A program made the translations under genes and the position numbers. A stretch of 64,000 nucleotides of DNA from the NCBI RefSeq assembly GCF_003473485.1, contig NC_053045.1, forward strand, positions 44,620,494 to 44,684,493, written 5' to 3'. Below, piece by piece: positions 13,226-26,000 of the stretch (within the stretch, counting starts at the first letter, position 1; the number at the start of each line of letters is the position of its first letter). Source of the stretch: Medicago truncatula. Its lineage: Eukaryota; Streptophyta; Magnoliopsida; Fabales; Fabaceae. The notes beneath the pieces were generated by a model, which searched no databases, was not told the origin of the DNA, and worked only from the letters and a program-made list of their open reading frames with translations.

Positions 13226-13395
13226 CTTGAAGGAAAAAAAAATTAAAAGCATATTTAAATATTTTATGGGTTGATGTCCGACAATCTTATTATCAACCTT
13301 TAGGTCATTGGTTCAAGGCATGATAACTTGAAGAGAAAAAAAAATTAAAAGCATATTTAAATAAAGAAATCAGACATCAACCCATAAAATATTTT
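13226..13395. repeat. Nested fold-back and direct repeat
   Basis: ATTTTATGGGTTGATGTC (around 13261) has its reverse complement at about 13373-13394. In addition, a block containing 'gaaaaaaaaattaaaagcatatttaaat' appears twice in direct orientation, near 13231 and 13332. It looks like a small rearranged MITE. Confidence 0.55.
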
Positions 13396-14766
13396 TAGAC
13401 TTACTAGGCTGGTCAAAATCTTGGTTAAGAAATCTTTAACAAGAAAATTTATTATTTTTGTATTTTGCATGGACCGAACTCAAACTCAGGACAAAAGGTT
13501 GTCCCATGATTCAATAAGGGACAAAAAAGTCTTGTTTTTTATGGTCCTTCCTACATGTTTTGTTTAATCTCATGATCAATTTTTAAAACAAAATGAGTAA
13601 AAAATAAAAGTTGATCAACCTAATTTCATGCTTGTTAGCAAATTATAAGCGCAACCTAAATTGTGAAATACATGGAGGAGGTTGAGTCTTTAAAAAGAAA
13701 ACTTAAAAAATGAAAAGCATTGGACTTTCCTAAGGAGGCGAGTCGACGGCCATATGCCCATTTTAGCACAGATGGAGTGGAGAATTAAGTCTTAATTTTC
13801 TGAATTTTTTATAATCATTAAAGTATAATTGTTCAATAAAATAATAATATATCAATCGACTAAACGTAGTCTTCATTTTTTTTGGTGAACTTGGTCTTTG
13901 TTTCTTTTTCTTGGTAGTGTACGTGGTCTTTGCTTAATAAACTAAATAAATATATCCAACAACTAAATATAGTCTTCGTTTAATAATATAGTCTCCCCAA
14001 GAATTTTCAGATTAAATAATATATCCAACAACTAAACGTAGTCTTCAAAATAATAGTTCTCTTTAAAATTGTTATATATACAAAATGTATAAGATCTGGA
14101 GTTCGAACTCCGAACACTATAAAAAAAACTATATATATATATACATACACGAGAACAATATTTCACCAAAAAAAAATATAAGAGAAAAACAGACTCAAAT
14201 TTAATTAATGTTCCATGATACTGGTAAATACTAAAATTTAACTAATTTAATAGTATTATTTTCAAAATATTCATCAATTAATTTAAAAATTAAGATCTCC
14301 ATCAATTAATTTAAAAATTAAGATCTCTAACTCTTTAAGGGATGGAACCCTATATTACTTATTTAAGTTTGCGTCCCTTACCATTCAAACCAAATACCCC
14401 CCATCTCATAACATTTATAAGCAAAAAATATATTGAATAACTAAAATATTTAGTCTATAAAATCACGGAGTATATGTTTTTTTTTTTAGGAAAAAACCAA
14501 TCATGTGTTGGTTATTCTCTTTTCCGTTTTATAAACAAAGGTACCATCCTGATTTTGAATATAATGCATGTTTGGTGAAATAACTGTTAGGCCGTGATTT
14601 TATTGAAGATATAAAGTGAAATTTTTATCAAAATTGTGATGACCCATTCCTATATCAATCCCAACCAACAACCCAACATGCATAAGCAACAAAATGTTCA
14701 CAAGTACTATGTCCAATATTTGCTTATATTAAAGAAAATTAATATTTGCTTATATATAAGTTGTAA

Positions 14767-14897
14767 AAGAGTGCCCAATACATTCATTAACATTTACCTA
14801 AAAAAATTGGTCAAAAGTGTTCACTTTATTTATTAACATTTACCTTAAATTTTGGTCAAAAGAGGCCAGTGCGTTCTTTAACATTTACCTAAAAAAA
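14767..14897. repeat. Tandem repeat, about 45 bp x 3
   Basis: Three diverged units each contain a 'ttaacatttacct' core followed by an A/T run. The first two also contain 'ttggtcaaaag'. Cores start near 14787, 14833 and 14877. The array is non-coding. Confidence 0.65.
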
Positions 14898-15193
14898 TCT
14901 GAAACGGATGCTGCTATTGAAAAGCAAAGTTAATGTATCTCTGCAGAAAGAATTTTGTAAAGTAAACTCACTTAAAAAAACCATTTCATTAAAACGGTCT
15001 AAAAAGGTAGTAATAATAATTATAATTAAAAAAAACATATATAGTATTTTTCAGCAAACCATTCCAAATCTAGAAATATTTGTCTCCTTACCTGGCAAAG
15101 AAAAGATAAGCCCTTTATAGAACAAAACAAAAGTAGATGGAATCCATGCATATGTTTCTATTTTGTAACTGTTGATTCCTCCTGAATCCGTGT

Positions 15194-15248
15194 CACGTGC
15201 TTGAGTTGAATGGTCCCAAAATTTGACACTTACTACGTTATAAAAAGG
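15194..15248 (+). promoter_or_regulatory. Probable BCAT copy 2 core promoter: G-box and TATA box
   Basis: CACGTG (15194-15199) is a G-box core of the kind bound by plant bZIP and bHLH factors. TTATAAAAAG at 15239-15248 is a good TATA box. CT-rich leader-like sequence follows, and a consistent donor, AACAAG|gtacca at about 15377, precedes a 5'UTR intron ending at 15844. No equivalent G-box was noticed ahead of copy 1. Confidence 0.5.
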
Positions 15249-15866
15249 CCTTGTGGAGATGCATTTTCCGTTCAGATCCACATTGTCCTTCTCTTTTCCT
15301 AGATCTTTATTTCTCTTCTCTTTCCTACAACAACCTTCATTCAAAGTTAGTAGCAGCTTTCACACAACAATAACAAGGTACCAACCATTGCTTCCATTTT
15401 TTATTTTATTAGGTTGTTGTTCAAAGAATGAAATGTTGTTGGTCATTGATAAGTGATGTAATGTTTCATTAAAATCTGTCACTTATATTAACATGTTTGG
15501 TATCAATGTCTTTTTCTGAAATCATGGTGACGTGGTGATTTTGTTTTGTTCAAACTTTAGAATGTACGTTGTTTTGTTAGATTTTACAAACTCATAATGG
15601 TTCATCGTGATTCTGTCAAATCGGACACGTGACTATGTCAAATCAAACAAATTTGTTTTAAAATAATTAACTAAAGACTTAATATAATGATGAAACTTTT
15701 AAAAGAATTAAATAAAGACTTTCATTACTGTTCTTTTGAGTATTTTATTATACACAGCACAAATTTCTATAATGATGTCTCAAAATTATATAATATTTTA
15801 CATGATTATATAAGCCATATGCTTGACATGGGTTTTCAATGCAGAAGGATCCCATTTCTCTCAACC

Positions 15867-18436
15867 ATGGCTCCTCCTTCTATTTTAAGGGACACTGAAG
15901 ATGGTTCTGAAAGGTACAATAAACTTGTACTTTTGCTTTTAATAGTAAATAGTAATACTATCTATTATTTGATCAACCATTTCTGTTTGAAAAATTGCAG
16001 TGATATGGGTGAAAATTATGCTGACATCAATTGGGAAGGACTTAGTTTTAGTCTGACTCAAACAGATTACATGCATGTCATGAAATGCACAAAAGGAGAA
16101 AAGTTTTCTCAAGGATCCCTCATTCGCTACGGAAACATTGAGATAAGCCCGGCTGCTGGTATCATAAACTATGGACAGGTTAAAAGTGCACAATATATGT
16201 TTGTTAAAATACCTAGTGAAAGATGATTTATATTGTTGGAAAATGTGATTGATGCAGTCAAATTTGCGATTGTAATACCGTGACAGAGACCTCAAAATTC
16301 GTTATATTTTGCAGTCACAATTACGGTTGTAGACTGCAATTTAAATTCATGTCTTGTACTACTTTATACATAATAAGACTTATATGTTTGCTGCTAAAAA
16401 ATGAAAGTTAGTTGTGTTACATCAGTTATTGTCAATGATATAGAGTGTGTTTGCACGCGCGCGCACACACAAGTTACTTTCTTCTGTTTGTTCACAAATC
16501 AAATCTAGCCAAAAGTTTCAAAATGCACAAAAATGGTTATGTATAGGGAATCTTCGAGGGACTAAAAGCATATAGAACAGAAGATGGGCGAATCCTTCTT
16601 TTCCGACCGGAGGAGAATGCTCTACGCATGAAGATGGGGGCTGATAGGTTGTGTATGCCGTCACCATCGGTTGAGCAGTTTGTTGATGCTGTTAAGCAAA
16701 CAGTTCTTGCCAATAAACGTTGGGTATGTATTTCCTCTTATCTGTCTCTGTGGTCTTTTCAGTCTATCAGCTCCATGCATTGTTTTACGTTGCGGTTGTA
16801 GTCACATGCATTGCAATCTTTCATATTGTGGAAAATTGCAGACAGATGCAACTTCAATCACGGTTGCAATTTTCACAGTGCAGAGATCACCAAAAATGTT
16901 GTGGCCGTAATAGTGGTTCTGATCCACAATTTAATATCATGACTTCAGGCATATTTATGATGATATGTGCGCACAATAGATACGAAACTAATTGAGCTTT
17001 CAAAACTGAAACAGGTACCTCCTCCAGGGAAAGGGACGCTTTATCTTAGGCCTTTGCTGATGGGAACAGGAGCTGCATTAGGCCTGGCTCCATCACCTGA
17101 GTACACATTTCTCATTTATTGCTCCCCTGTTGGAAAGTATCACGAGGTCAGCCATGGATTTGAATTTACTTATATTGTTTTGTCAATAAGGAAAAGATTC
17201 ATCTTACAACTTGTTGAATTTCATAATCATGATTCCTTCTTTTTTTTATTTAAAAAAAAAATAACAGGGAGGAAGACTAAACTTAAAAGTGGAGGATAAA
17301 TTTCATCGATCAATAGCTGGCAGCGGTGGAACAGGAGGAATCAAGAGTGTTACTAATTATGCCCCAGTAAGCATGGCAATAGTGATAGTAATATATTATA
17401 TACATCACCACTTGATGATTTTTTTCCTCTCCAAATTGAATATTATATATTTTTCTTTGTTGTGACTTGTGAAAAGTTGTGGGATTTGAGAAGAAATCAC
17501 ATCAAAGGACTGATGCATATTGTTACCTAGGCTGCTATATCAAATCACAATCATATTATAAGCTTTCACTCTTCATTATGCATATTTCTGGCTGTGTAGA
17601 TATATACTGCAGTAACTGAAGCAAAAGCCAATGGATTTTCTGATGTCTTGTTCTTGGATTCAGCAACTGGTAAAAATATTGAGGAGGCTACTGCGTGCAA
17701 TATATTTGTTGTGAAGGTGCATCAACGATCTTTATTTCATATGCACATATACTACTATAAACAAATTTGATGTTCAAAGTTCAAACCATATTTTACTTTA
17801 TCCAAAACAAAAATTGGTCTAATGTTTGTCTTTCATATTAATCTTGTTAAGGAAAATGATATCTTCACTCCGGCAATAGATGGATCTATTCTGCCTGGGG
17901 TCACACGAAAATCCATCATAGACATTGCCATTGATTTGGGTTATAAGGTATTTATTTTTCCCTCCCAATGTTTGCCATTATTTTCTACAAATTTACAATA
18001 TAGATGATTAATGATTTATGGCTATAAACTTACAAAAGAAATTTTGTAACAAAACTATGTTCAGGTCATAGAACGTTCCATATCAGTGGAGGAAATGATG
18101 AGCGCTGATGAAGTGTTCTGCACAGGAACTGCAGTGGTTGTTACCTCTGTTGCATCTGTAACATATAAGGAAACAAGGTAATTAAACTGCACTTTTAATC
18201 AATCACTTTCTCTTGGTCTTACATGTTTTGCGTTCCCTTTCATTTTAGTCAAAAAAAATTGTTGGAAATATCTTTGCACCTAATGATAATGCTAAACACA
18301 AGGAAAATATTGGCAATGCAGAGCTGAATATAAAACAGGCGCAGAAACGTTGTCTCAAAAACTACAAGGAATACTGGTTGGAATACAAACAGGGTGTATT
18401 GAGGACAAAAAGTCATGGACAGTCCAAGTAGATTGA
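15867..18436 (+). CDS. Branched-chain amino acid aminotransferase, copy 2 (cytosolic type)
   Basis: This has the same enzyme activity as its upstream neighbour. Exons: 15867-15913, 16001-16178, 16547-16723, 17015-17146, 17268-17366, 17600-17716, 17852-17947, 18065-18177, 18322-18436. They give 357 residues, and every exon length equals that of copy 1. Motifs are [37 protein letters not shown] with the PLP lysine at 204, LPGVTRKS and [11 protein letters not shown] start at MAPPS because the acceptor at 15844 opens the exon 22 nt upstream of that ATG. The upstream in-frame ATG at 15819 then falls inside a leader intron. There is no plastid or mitochondrial presequence. The pair is a tandem duplication whose proteins have since diverged clearly. 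Confidence 0.92.
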
Positions 18437-18744
18437 GAAATTGACATCACCTTGTTAAATGATAATACTTGTCTGTCATTTTTATTCCTAATAACCAATG
18501 GTATGTTTGGATTTCAGTTGCAAACATACAGGTAGAGGTAGTCTAGAGATATGTTTAGAAAAATAAAATTCTGAACATGCCAAGTCCAAATTTTCATTTA
18601 TAATAAACCAAACTTATTAAAGCAAGTTATTTGCTGCAACTTTTGTGTGAATCTGCTTTGTGTGGTAGTAAAGTAACTATGAGAGATTAGTTTTTCCGCT
18701 GTAGCCTGTAGCTTGGAAGAACACTATATGAGAAAACTCAAAAA
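18437..18744. other. BCAT copy 2 downstream flank
   Basis: This is the likely 3'UTR followed by unremarkable AT-rich sequence. No separate gene was seen. Confidence 0.5.
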
Positions 18745-20950
18745 AAGTACATTTTTACTTTTTATTTTTTTGATAGAAACCAAACTAGTGCATTTCATTC
18801 AAAATAATAGATTCAATACAGGGTGGACATAAATCAAAAACTTGGTGACTAGATAAAGAGCGAGATAACTCATGGGCCACTCGATTGGCTTTGACTTGTA
18901 ACAAAACTTACCCTAAAGTTTTGATTCAGAGAAAGTAGCTCTTTACAAGCCTCAATAATTTCACCATACTCTGTGTTGTTCTTAATTCTATAGACTTTAA
19001 ATCCTGGAATACTTGGAAACAGTCCATTTCTGTCTCTACTTGATCATGAGATAAATTATGTAGCCACCAAATTGTCTCCCTCAGACCTCTAGCTTCGGCT
19101 TCTTTGATCTCTGGCATACCTTGGAAATTTGCTGTAAATGCTGCACGAAATTGCCTTCTACACCGTGGATACAAGCTCCTATGCAGTATATGTTGTACTC
19201 TACAAAACAAGCGGCATCTATGCTACATTTTACTGTACCCTGCTGCGGTTTGGTCCATTTCTGGACCAGATTATGATCTGAAATCTGGGTTGTAACCTCT
19301 GTTTGAACACTAAACTGAACCCAGTCCTCCAATGCCTCTTTCGCGCGCCCAGTCACTTCAAAAGCCGATGGTAACTCATCATCCCAACATTTAGTGTTTC
19401 TTCTCCACCATACCATCCACAACACCATGACAAACTTTTCCATACACCTTATTTAACTACTCCATAAGATTGAAAACTTTTTCGGCAAAGCCTTCTGCAC
19501 GCGTCAGAACTGGGTCCACCGAATGCCATAAATATTGCTTGATAATAGGCTGACCGAGCTGAATAATTTCTACGGTTGCTAATCCTCCAAATTGGCAATT
19601 ATTATCATGAATGATTAAATTTGCTACCTTCATATTTTTTGTCCCTAGGATTGGTGGTGACATCAAAAAAGCATTCGCGTTGTCACGAAGCCATGGTTGA
19701 TACCAAACACTAACATCTGAGTCATCTATGATTTTCCATTTTACTCCTCCCTTGATCACTACATGTGAAGCTTAGATAGTAGGCCACAAAAACTTGGGTT
19801 ATGATCCAATTTTGCATCTATATCCCCCCCTTCAGATAATATTTTTCTTTGAAGACTTTAGAAAATATAGTATCATGGTTGGTCAATTAGTTTCAACCTT
19901 ACTTCCCTAACATTGCCAAATTGAAGCCGTAAAAATGGCGAAATCACATACCACTGTGCTCCTTTCTCATAGTAAGCTTTTCCGACCTAAGCAAGTTAAT
20001 TCCTTATCCAATCATTTTATTTGAACCCCACCAAAATGAATTAGCCATTCTCTCCAACTCATGCTCCAAAGACTCGGGGTAACATTATTGAACTCATGTA
20101 GTAGGTTGGAAATTCTTGAGATACTCATTTCACTAACAATTCTCTACCTGCTTTTTGATAAATCTTTCTAGGTCCACCCTTGGATCTTCTTCCACGTTTT
20201 ATCTTTGAAGTAGCCAAAAAGAGCTTTCTTCTACCTTCCAATCATTGACGACACACCTAAATACCTCCCCATTCTGATGCATTCCGTCACATTCAATGTG
20301 GCTGAGATATTGTCTTTGATGTCTCGTGGCATATTCCTGCTATAATATATTCGACTTGCCTAAATTGATTGCTTGGCCTGATGCTATTTCGTAATTATGG
20401 AGTATATCTTTCATGCACCAGCGGGTCGCAAACATCCTCCTTCAAAAACAAAAAACAATCGCCAGCAAAAAGGAGGGATGAGAGGCTTGGAGCTCCTCTA
20501 CACACCCTTACACATGAATATCTCCTCTCGTTTCGACTCTTTTAATTAGGGTTGTTTGTCCCTCTCCACACGATATAAAGAAGTATGGTAATACAGGGTC
20601 TAACCATCGCCGAGTAAAGGATTGATCCAAGGCACATAGAAGTCCATTTTCTCCATTTTTCGAAGGAAAAAAAAAAAAACCATTTTACTCGTAATCTCTT
20701 ACCTTCAACCAACCCTATCATAAGCTTTGCTAACGTCTATTTTAAAAAACCACTTCCCCAGCTTTTTCCCTAGAATCTCATTTCATATGATGAACAGATT
20801 CCACAAAAACCAAGACATTATTATCGATAATCGATCTATTTTCAACAAAAGTGGATAGCTCAACACATACCTGTTAAGGAGAGGCTTCAATCTATTGGCC
20901 AGCACCTTCAAGATGACTTTACAAATCACATTACACGTTACTTTTACTAT
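18745..20950 (-). pseudogene. Decayed LINE (non-LTR) retrotransposon: RT, zf-RVT and RNase H remnants
   Basis: Read on the minus strand, the element runs 5' to 3' from about 20950 down to 18745. The first kilobase carries broken reverse-transcriptase-like peptides with many stops. 19759-19457 encodes a segment like the zinc-binding region that follows plant LINE RT (GVKWKIIDDSDVSVWYQPWL). 19443-18926 holds a frameshifted RNase H-like region (KWTKPQQGTVKCSIDAACF, then ACIHGVEGNFVQ). The minus-strand 3' end finishes in an A-rich tail around 18770-18745. The element is 5' truncated and inactive, and lies between BCAT copy 2 and the DUF21 gene. Confidence 0.8.
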
Positions 20951-21480
20951 TATCTTTTTTTAGGCATTTACCATTCTCTCTCAATCTTTAGATAACTGCA
21001 TTTAAATATATAGCTTATTTTTCACTTGAAGAATTTAATCGCCATCAATGATAAAAAAAATAAAAATAAAAAATTAAACATGCTCAATCGCATGTTATTT
21101 GCAGATATATTTCAAAAATATAAAGGATTGGTTTAGTAAAAAGAACAGACGGATAAACTAGCAAATAAAAACCTGACCAGAAAGAGAGAAAAAAACTAGC
21201 AAATAACGAATCAATTTAGAGAATAAATTAGCTAATAACAGATAAGCTAGATATTGAATTTGAAGTTTTTTTTTTTTTTTAAGAAGTGTTTATCAACATT
21301 TTTTTTTAAAGGAAGTGTTTGTTAACATTTCCAGTTAAAATAACTGATAAATATAAAATAACATAAATATATATTTTGAAATACTTAATTTTTTAAAATT
21401 AAGATAATTAGAACAATGAGTTAGAAATAAGATAATGAATAAAAGAAATAAGATAATGAAGATAGAAATATGAGATAAAG

Positions 21481-21567
21481 TCCTCGTGAACTTAACTCAA
21501 TTGGTAGGAACAATGTATAATATATGCAAGATTCGGAGCTCAAATCCTGAACACCATAAAAAAAAAA
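21481..21567 (+). mobile_element. tRNA-derived SINE-like fragment
   Basis: A box A-like 'cttaactcaattggta' is followed about 35 bp later by a box B-like 'ttcggagctcaaatcc' and then an A-rich tail. This is the usual plant SINE head. It is degraded, with no clear duplication found. Confidence 0.45.
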
Positions 21568-22321
21568 TGATACATGTAAATTATAAGCTTAAACACTATT
21601 TAAAGTAGTATCTCAAAAAATATTATAGACTCATAATAGAAAAATGTTACCAAACTCCTCATGCGAGAAAATATTATAAACTAATGAGTTACCAAACAAC
21701 TCTATTTTGACCCTACTAGCTTATACACCATATATGTGAAATATACGATGAGTGTTTATTTTGACCCTACTATAAAACTATTAGATTGATACCCTGCCAA
21801 TCTATCATATTCAACATTAAAAAGAATGCTTTCTTGAAAGAAAAAAAATGCTAGCAGCATATGTTATAATATACATTTTACAATACACTATTTTGGTGGA
21901 ACTCATAATTTTTAATCAATCTAAAAAAGTGTGTTAAAAAATATATGTTAAAATATATGTTGGTAGTATTACTCTTAAATATGGTGAGTTGAAATATACT
22001 CAAATACAAAAAAAAAATACTTATCTAACTTGTTGGTTTAATCAAGAGCAAGGATCCACCGCTATAAATATGGTGAGTTGAAACACCGATCAATTAATTC
22101 ATTAAAAGAATAGTAAATTACACATTCTCATCTCCTAAAAAATACTTGAATTACACTATCATTATCTTTTATGTTAAAATATATACTCTCATCTCCGTCT
22201 TATTCAAAACATATTGAAAAACATTTCACCATCTCCCTTATTATAAACAAAATTTAATGTGATTGACCATTTATTTTGAAATGGGGGAGTATTAACTTGG
22301 CCATATCAATTGTAGAAGGAA

Positions 22322-22530
22322 AATGTTAATGAGTGCCCCAGAGCACTCTTTAAGGGCTATAAATAGTAAATGAATGTCTCGAGAGCACTCTTTCATGACT
22401 TTAAATAGTAAGTTTTTATGGAAATTTGTGTAATCAATGCATTGAGAATTGAAATATTTGACTTTTTTTAAGGAATAACTTCTTATTTCGGATTATTTAA
22501 AGAGTGATTTGGGACACTCGTTAACAAGAC
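22322..22530. mobile_element. Short TIR MITE (family A, copy 2)
   Basis: The ends read 'atgttaatgagtgccccagag' and 'gggacactcgttaacaagac', matching the inverted ends of the element at 3585-3732. The interior 'tttgtgtaatcaatgcattgagaatt' is the reverse of the interior of that copy. It also carries a second 'gagagcactcttt' block, suggesting partial internal duplication. Confidence 0.6.
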
Positions 22531-23015
22531 TTATTGTAGAAATATCAATTACTTCATCAGTTTCTAAATATAAGCACAATTGATTTTTTAGGTTAATTCA
22601 TTTAATGATATATGTAGTTAATAATATGGACCACATACATTATTAAATAAATCAATTTTGCTTATATTTAAAAAATGACTAAATATTTACTTCTGTTTTC
22701 CTTACTACTACACGTTAATGATGATTAGAGTATGACATGGAAGCGAAAAGTGCGTGAGAGAAGGGAGAGTATCCCCAATCCATAACCATAATTTGGCATT
22801 TGGTTATTGTGTTCATTAGGACAAACTCGCACACTTTCTTTTCTTTGTAACAGAATCCAGCTAATATTAAAAAACTCCATCCATCACAACACACGCCACT
22901 AAACGCTAACTACTTTTCTTTTCTTTTCACTTCTCAATATCTTCTTCCTCTTAAATAAGAAACAAATGAAGTCGGTGATGGAACTCATCTGAAGCGGTTA
23001 AATCGAAGAGAGAGA

Positions 23016-26000
23016 ATGGCGGTGGAATACACTTGCTGCGAATCGGAGTTCTTCATCCACATATTGGTTATCATCTTCTTGGTAGTCTTCGCTGGTTTAA
23101 TGTCCGGACTCACCTTAGGTCTCATGTCTCTCAGTCTCGTTGATCTTGAAGTTCTTGCTAAGTCTGGTACTCCGAACGATCGTAAACACGCCGGTAACGT
23201 AACTAATTCTTCAAATTATTGCCTAATTTTATTGGAATATTCGAATAACTTTAGTAGCTTGATGTTATTGGAATTTTCCTTTTTTTGGAAAATTATTATG
23301 CATTTATTATTGATTTGGAATATTCTGTGCTTGTTTTTTGTTGCTATTATGCAGTCAAGATATTACCTGTTGTGAGAAATCAGCATTTATTGCTTTGTAC
23401 TTTGCTGATTTGCAATGCCGCCGCCATGGAGGTATTACTACGTCTTTTGTTTGAGTTATTTGAGTTTATCTACCGACACAAGCTCCATAATCTATTTTAA
23501 GCTTATTTTCATAAGCTCTTCAGGATAACTTATCAAAACAACTTATAACTTATATGAAAACAGTTCACTTTATTTTTTTCTTTTGTTATGGAAATAGTGT
23601 ATAGATTATACATAATTAATTATATGAATGTATAAATACTTAATTAAGCTGTATATCGAAACAAGAACTGAAATCATATTCCCTCTTTTATTGAAAACAA
23701 GCAACTTTATGAAAATTCAAAAATAGTTATACTTATACATAATCAATTATATGATAAACCTTTATGCTATAAATGATTAATTCGAGTAATATTCAAAGAG
23801 GGCTTAAGATCATATGCTAGTTTGTATTTTGTTCTTATATGGATTTAATATTCAAAACTGTGGTTGTTGGTTTTACCAGGCACTTCCTATTTTTCTTGAT
23901 AGTCTTGTTACTGCTTGGGGTGCTATTCTGATTTCAGTCACGTTGATTCTTCTCTTCGGTGAGGTGAGAAAATTGTCCCCCTATGTGTTTCAACTGAAAT
24001 ACATGCATATCATGTTATCTTGATGGTGTTCTTCGTCCCATAAATTTTCTAGGATCTCTCCCTAGGGTCATGTTGAATGTTGGTTTTCAGCTTTAACACT
24101 TTTTATATTGGATTTATGCATGCTATTTCTTTGTCTACTGCATAACATGATAACATGAATGCCTATATCTTAGTGTTCTTGTATATCATTTCCTGATAAA
24201 GGGCTCTAACACATGTCTTCTTGTGTGAAGATTATACCCCAATCAGTTTGTTCTCGATATGGTTTGGCCATTGGTGCATCAGTCACTCCTTTTGTCCGCG
24301 TGCTTGTATGGATATGTTATCCAGTTGCTTTTCCAATTAGCAAGGTGACATACATTGAGCGTAATTTCTATTACTTTTATTTGAATAAACAGGGAGGAAA
24401 ATTAATGTATATTCTGTCCTATTTTTCTTTTCTTCTCAGTTTTTCTGTTGTTGTGTGATTTTCCAGTTGTTGGACTATTTGCTGGGTCATCGAAATGAAG
24501 CCCTTTTCCGCAGAGCCGAGTTGAAAACACTAGTAGATTTGCATGGTAATGAGGTCTGTATCAGCACTTGACTATGTTTTACAGTGTTTTTATTCATTTG
24601 CTCTTGTGATTGAACAAATTTTGTATGATGTCGTACATTAGAGCACCACTTTTATTCTACCTTTTTTTTATGTAAATATGTAATTTGACTGAAATGTCAG
24701 TAAGGGATATATGTGTACTTCTCTTCTGGTTCTTTTTAACACTGAACTCGGAATTCATGCTTACACGTGGTTGTGGTTCTGTTCATGATTGAATTGTATT
24801 AGGCTGGAAAAGGTGGGGAACTGACACATGATGAAACAACAATAATTGCTGGGGCACTTGAACTCAGTGAGAAGACAGCCAGTGATGCTATGACTCCTAT
24901 ATCTGAAACATTTGCTATTGATATTAATTCGAAGCTTGATAGGTAATTTCTGCAAAACTATTTATATATTAAAGCTGAATTTTGTATTTTATGCAAATTT
25001 TACTCATAATTAAATACCTATTACCGAGCAGGGAACTGATGACTGAAATATTGGAGAAAGGACATAGCAGAGTCCCAGTCTATTATGAGCAGTCTACTAA
25101 CATTATTGGACTAATACTGGTATATTAATTTTTCTCTCTCTTTAATCCATTAGCGCTGAACAATACTCTCATTTTCCATCAGATGAAAAGATGCTGTAAA
25201 AACCACATATAGCTTGGCCTCAACTGTTTCAAAGCACCTTCTTTTTTAATAAAAATTCAATGTGGCATCTTTCTTATCCAGAGGATTAATATGTAGGTCA
25301 AACATTTTTTACTGTTGGATCAAAACTGTCAACCTGAAAACTATCAGACTCTCATGATTCACTTTTCTTAGGCTCTTTATTAGCAAATAAATTTATCTTG
25401 ATGATCATCCTCCACGTGAGACAATATCATCACTTGGAGTTCTATAAGTGCTTAACAGAGCACTTTGGGAAATTTAAGAAGTTCTTAGACAACTTAAGTT
25501 GAAGGGTCAAACCTCCATACTAGACAATACCATTTCATGGAATTGGTGTCTCATAATGAGTTATATACTTATATTAATTCTTCTTAATAACCAGATATTT
25601 TAGGGAATTGAATAAATTATTGGACAACTTAAGTTGAAAATCAGACACACTTCATCCTGAGTATATAGCAGGTGCAATGTAAGGGGGTTGGTTTTTTTAA
25701 GAAAGTAAACAAATGTTGTGGCATACAGGTTGTGCGTCAAAAAAATAAAAATTGTGCGTCATGTTGTAGGAGTTGATTACAGATTTTAAACTTTCTACCT
25801 TGGGCACTACTGACCCTATAATATCTCCTCTAATTAATATTTTCTCTTGTTAGGAATCTTATTTTCTATCATTTCATTTTAGAGCCGTAAGTGGCCATTT
25901 TAGACTGTGTTAAGATATTAAGAGGACATTGCCCTATTGGCATGGCTAGAATTTCTACTAACCAAAGAACAGGTCTGAACTCTGAAGTATTTAGAGAGCA

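Larger units (their letters stand above)
9469..15180. other. 5.7-kb gene-free spacer between the BCAT copies
   Basis: I recognise no gene here. Apart from repeats listed separately, I see a patch around 10780-10890 richer in GC, with repeated 'gcacggtcgtgc' motifs. This is a palindrome-rich style common in plant LTR sequences, but I could not define its ends. At 14080-14130 there is a truncated tRNA-derived SINE-like piece, 'ggagttcgaactcc', related to the one near 21481. Confidence 0.5.
20951..23015. other. Gene-free spacer before the DUF21 gene
   Basis: This AT-rich spacer holds a tRNA-derived SINE-like piece (21481-21567), a MITE (22322-22530) and a worn Stowaway-like copy (about 22560-22680). 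The last ~150 bp are CT-rich and look like the leader of the following gene. Confidence 0.5.

Noticed and set aside
15819-15866. Upstream in-frame ATG as start of BCAT copy 2 (would give an N-terminal extension)
   Set aside because: A clear acceptor, tttcaatgcag, at 15844 places that ATG inside a leader intron, and the first exon from MAPPS equals the 47-nt exon of copy 1.
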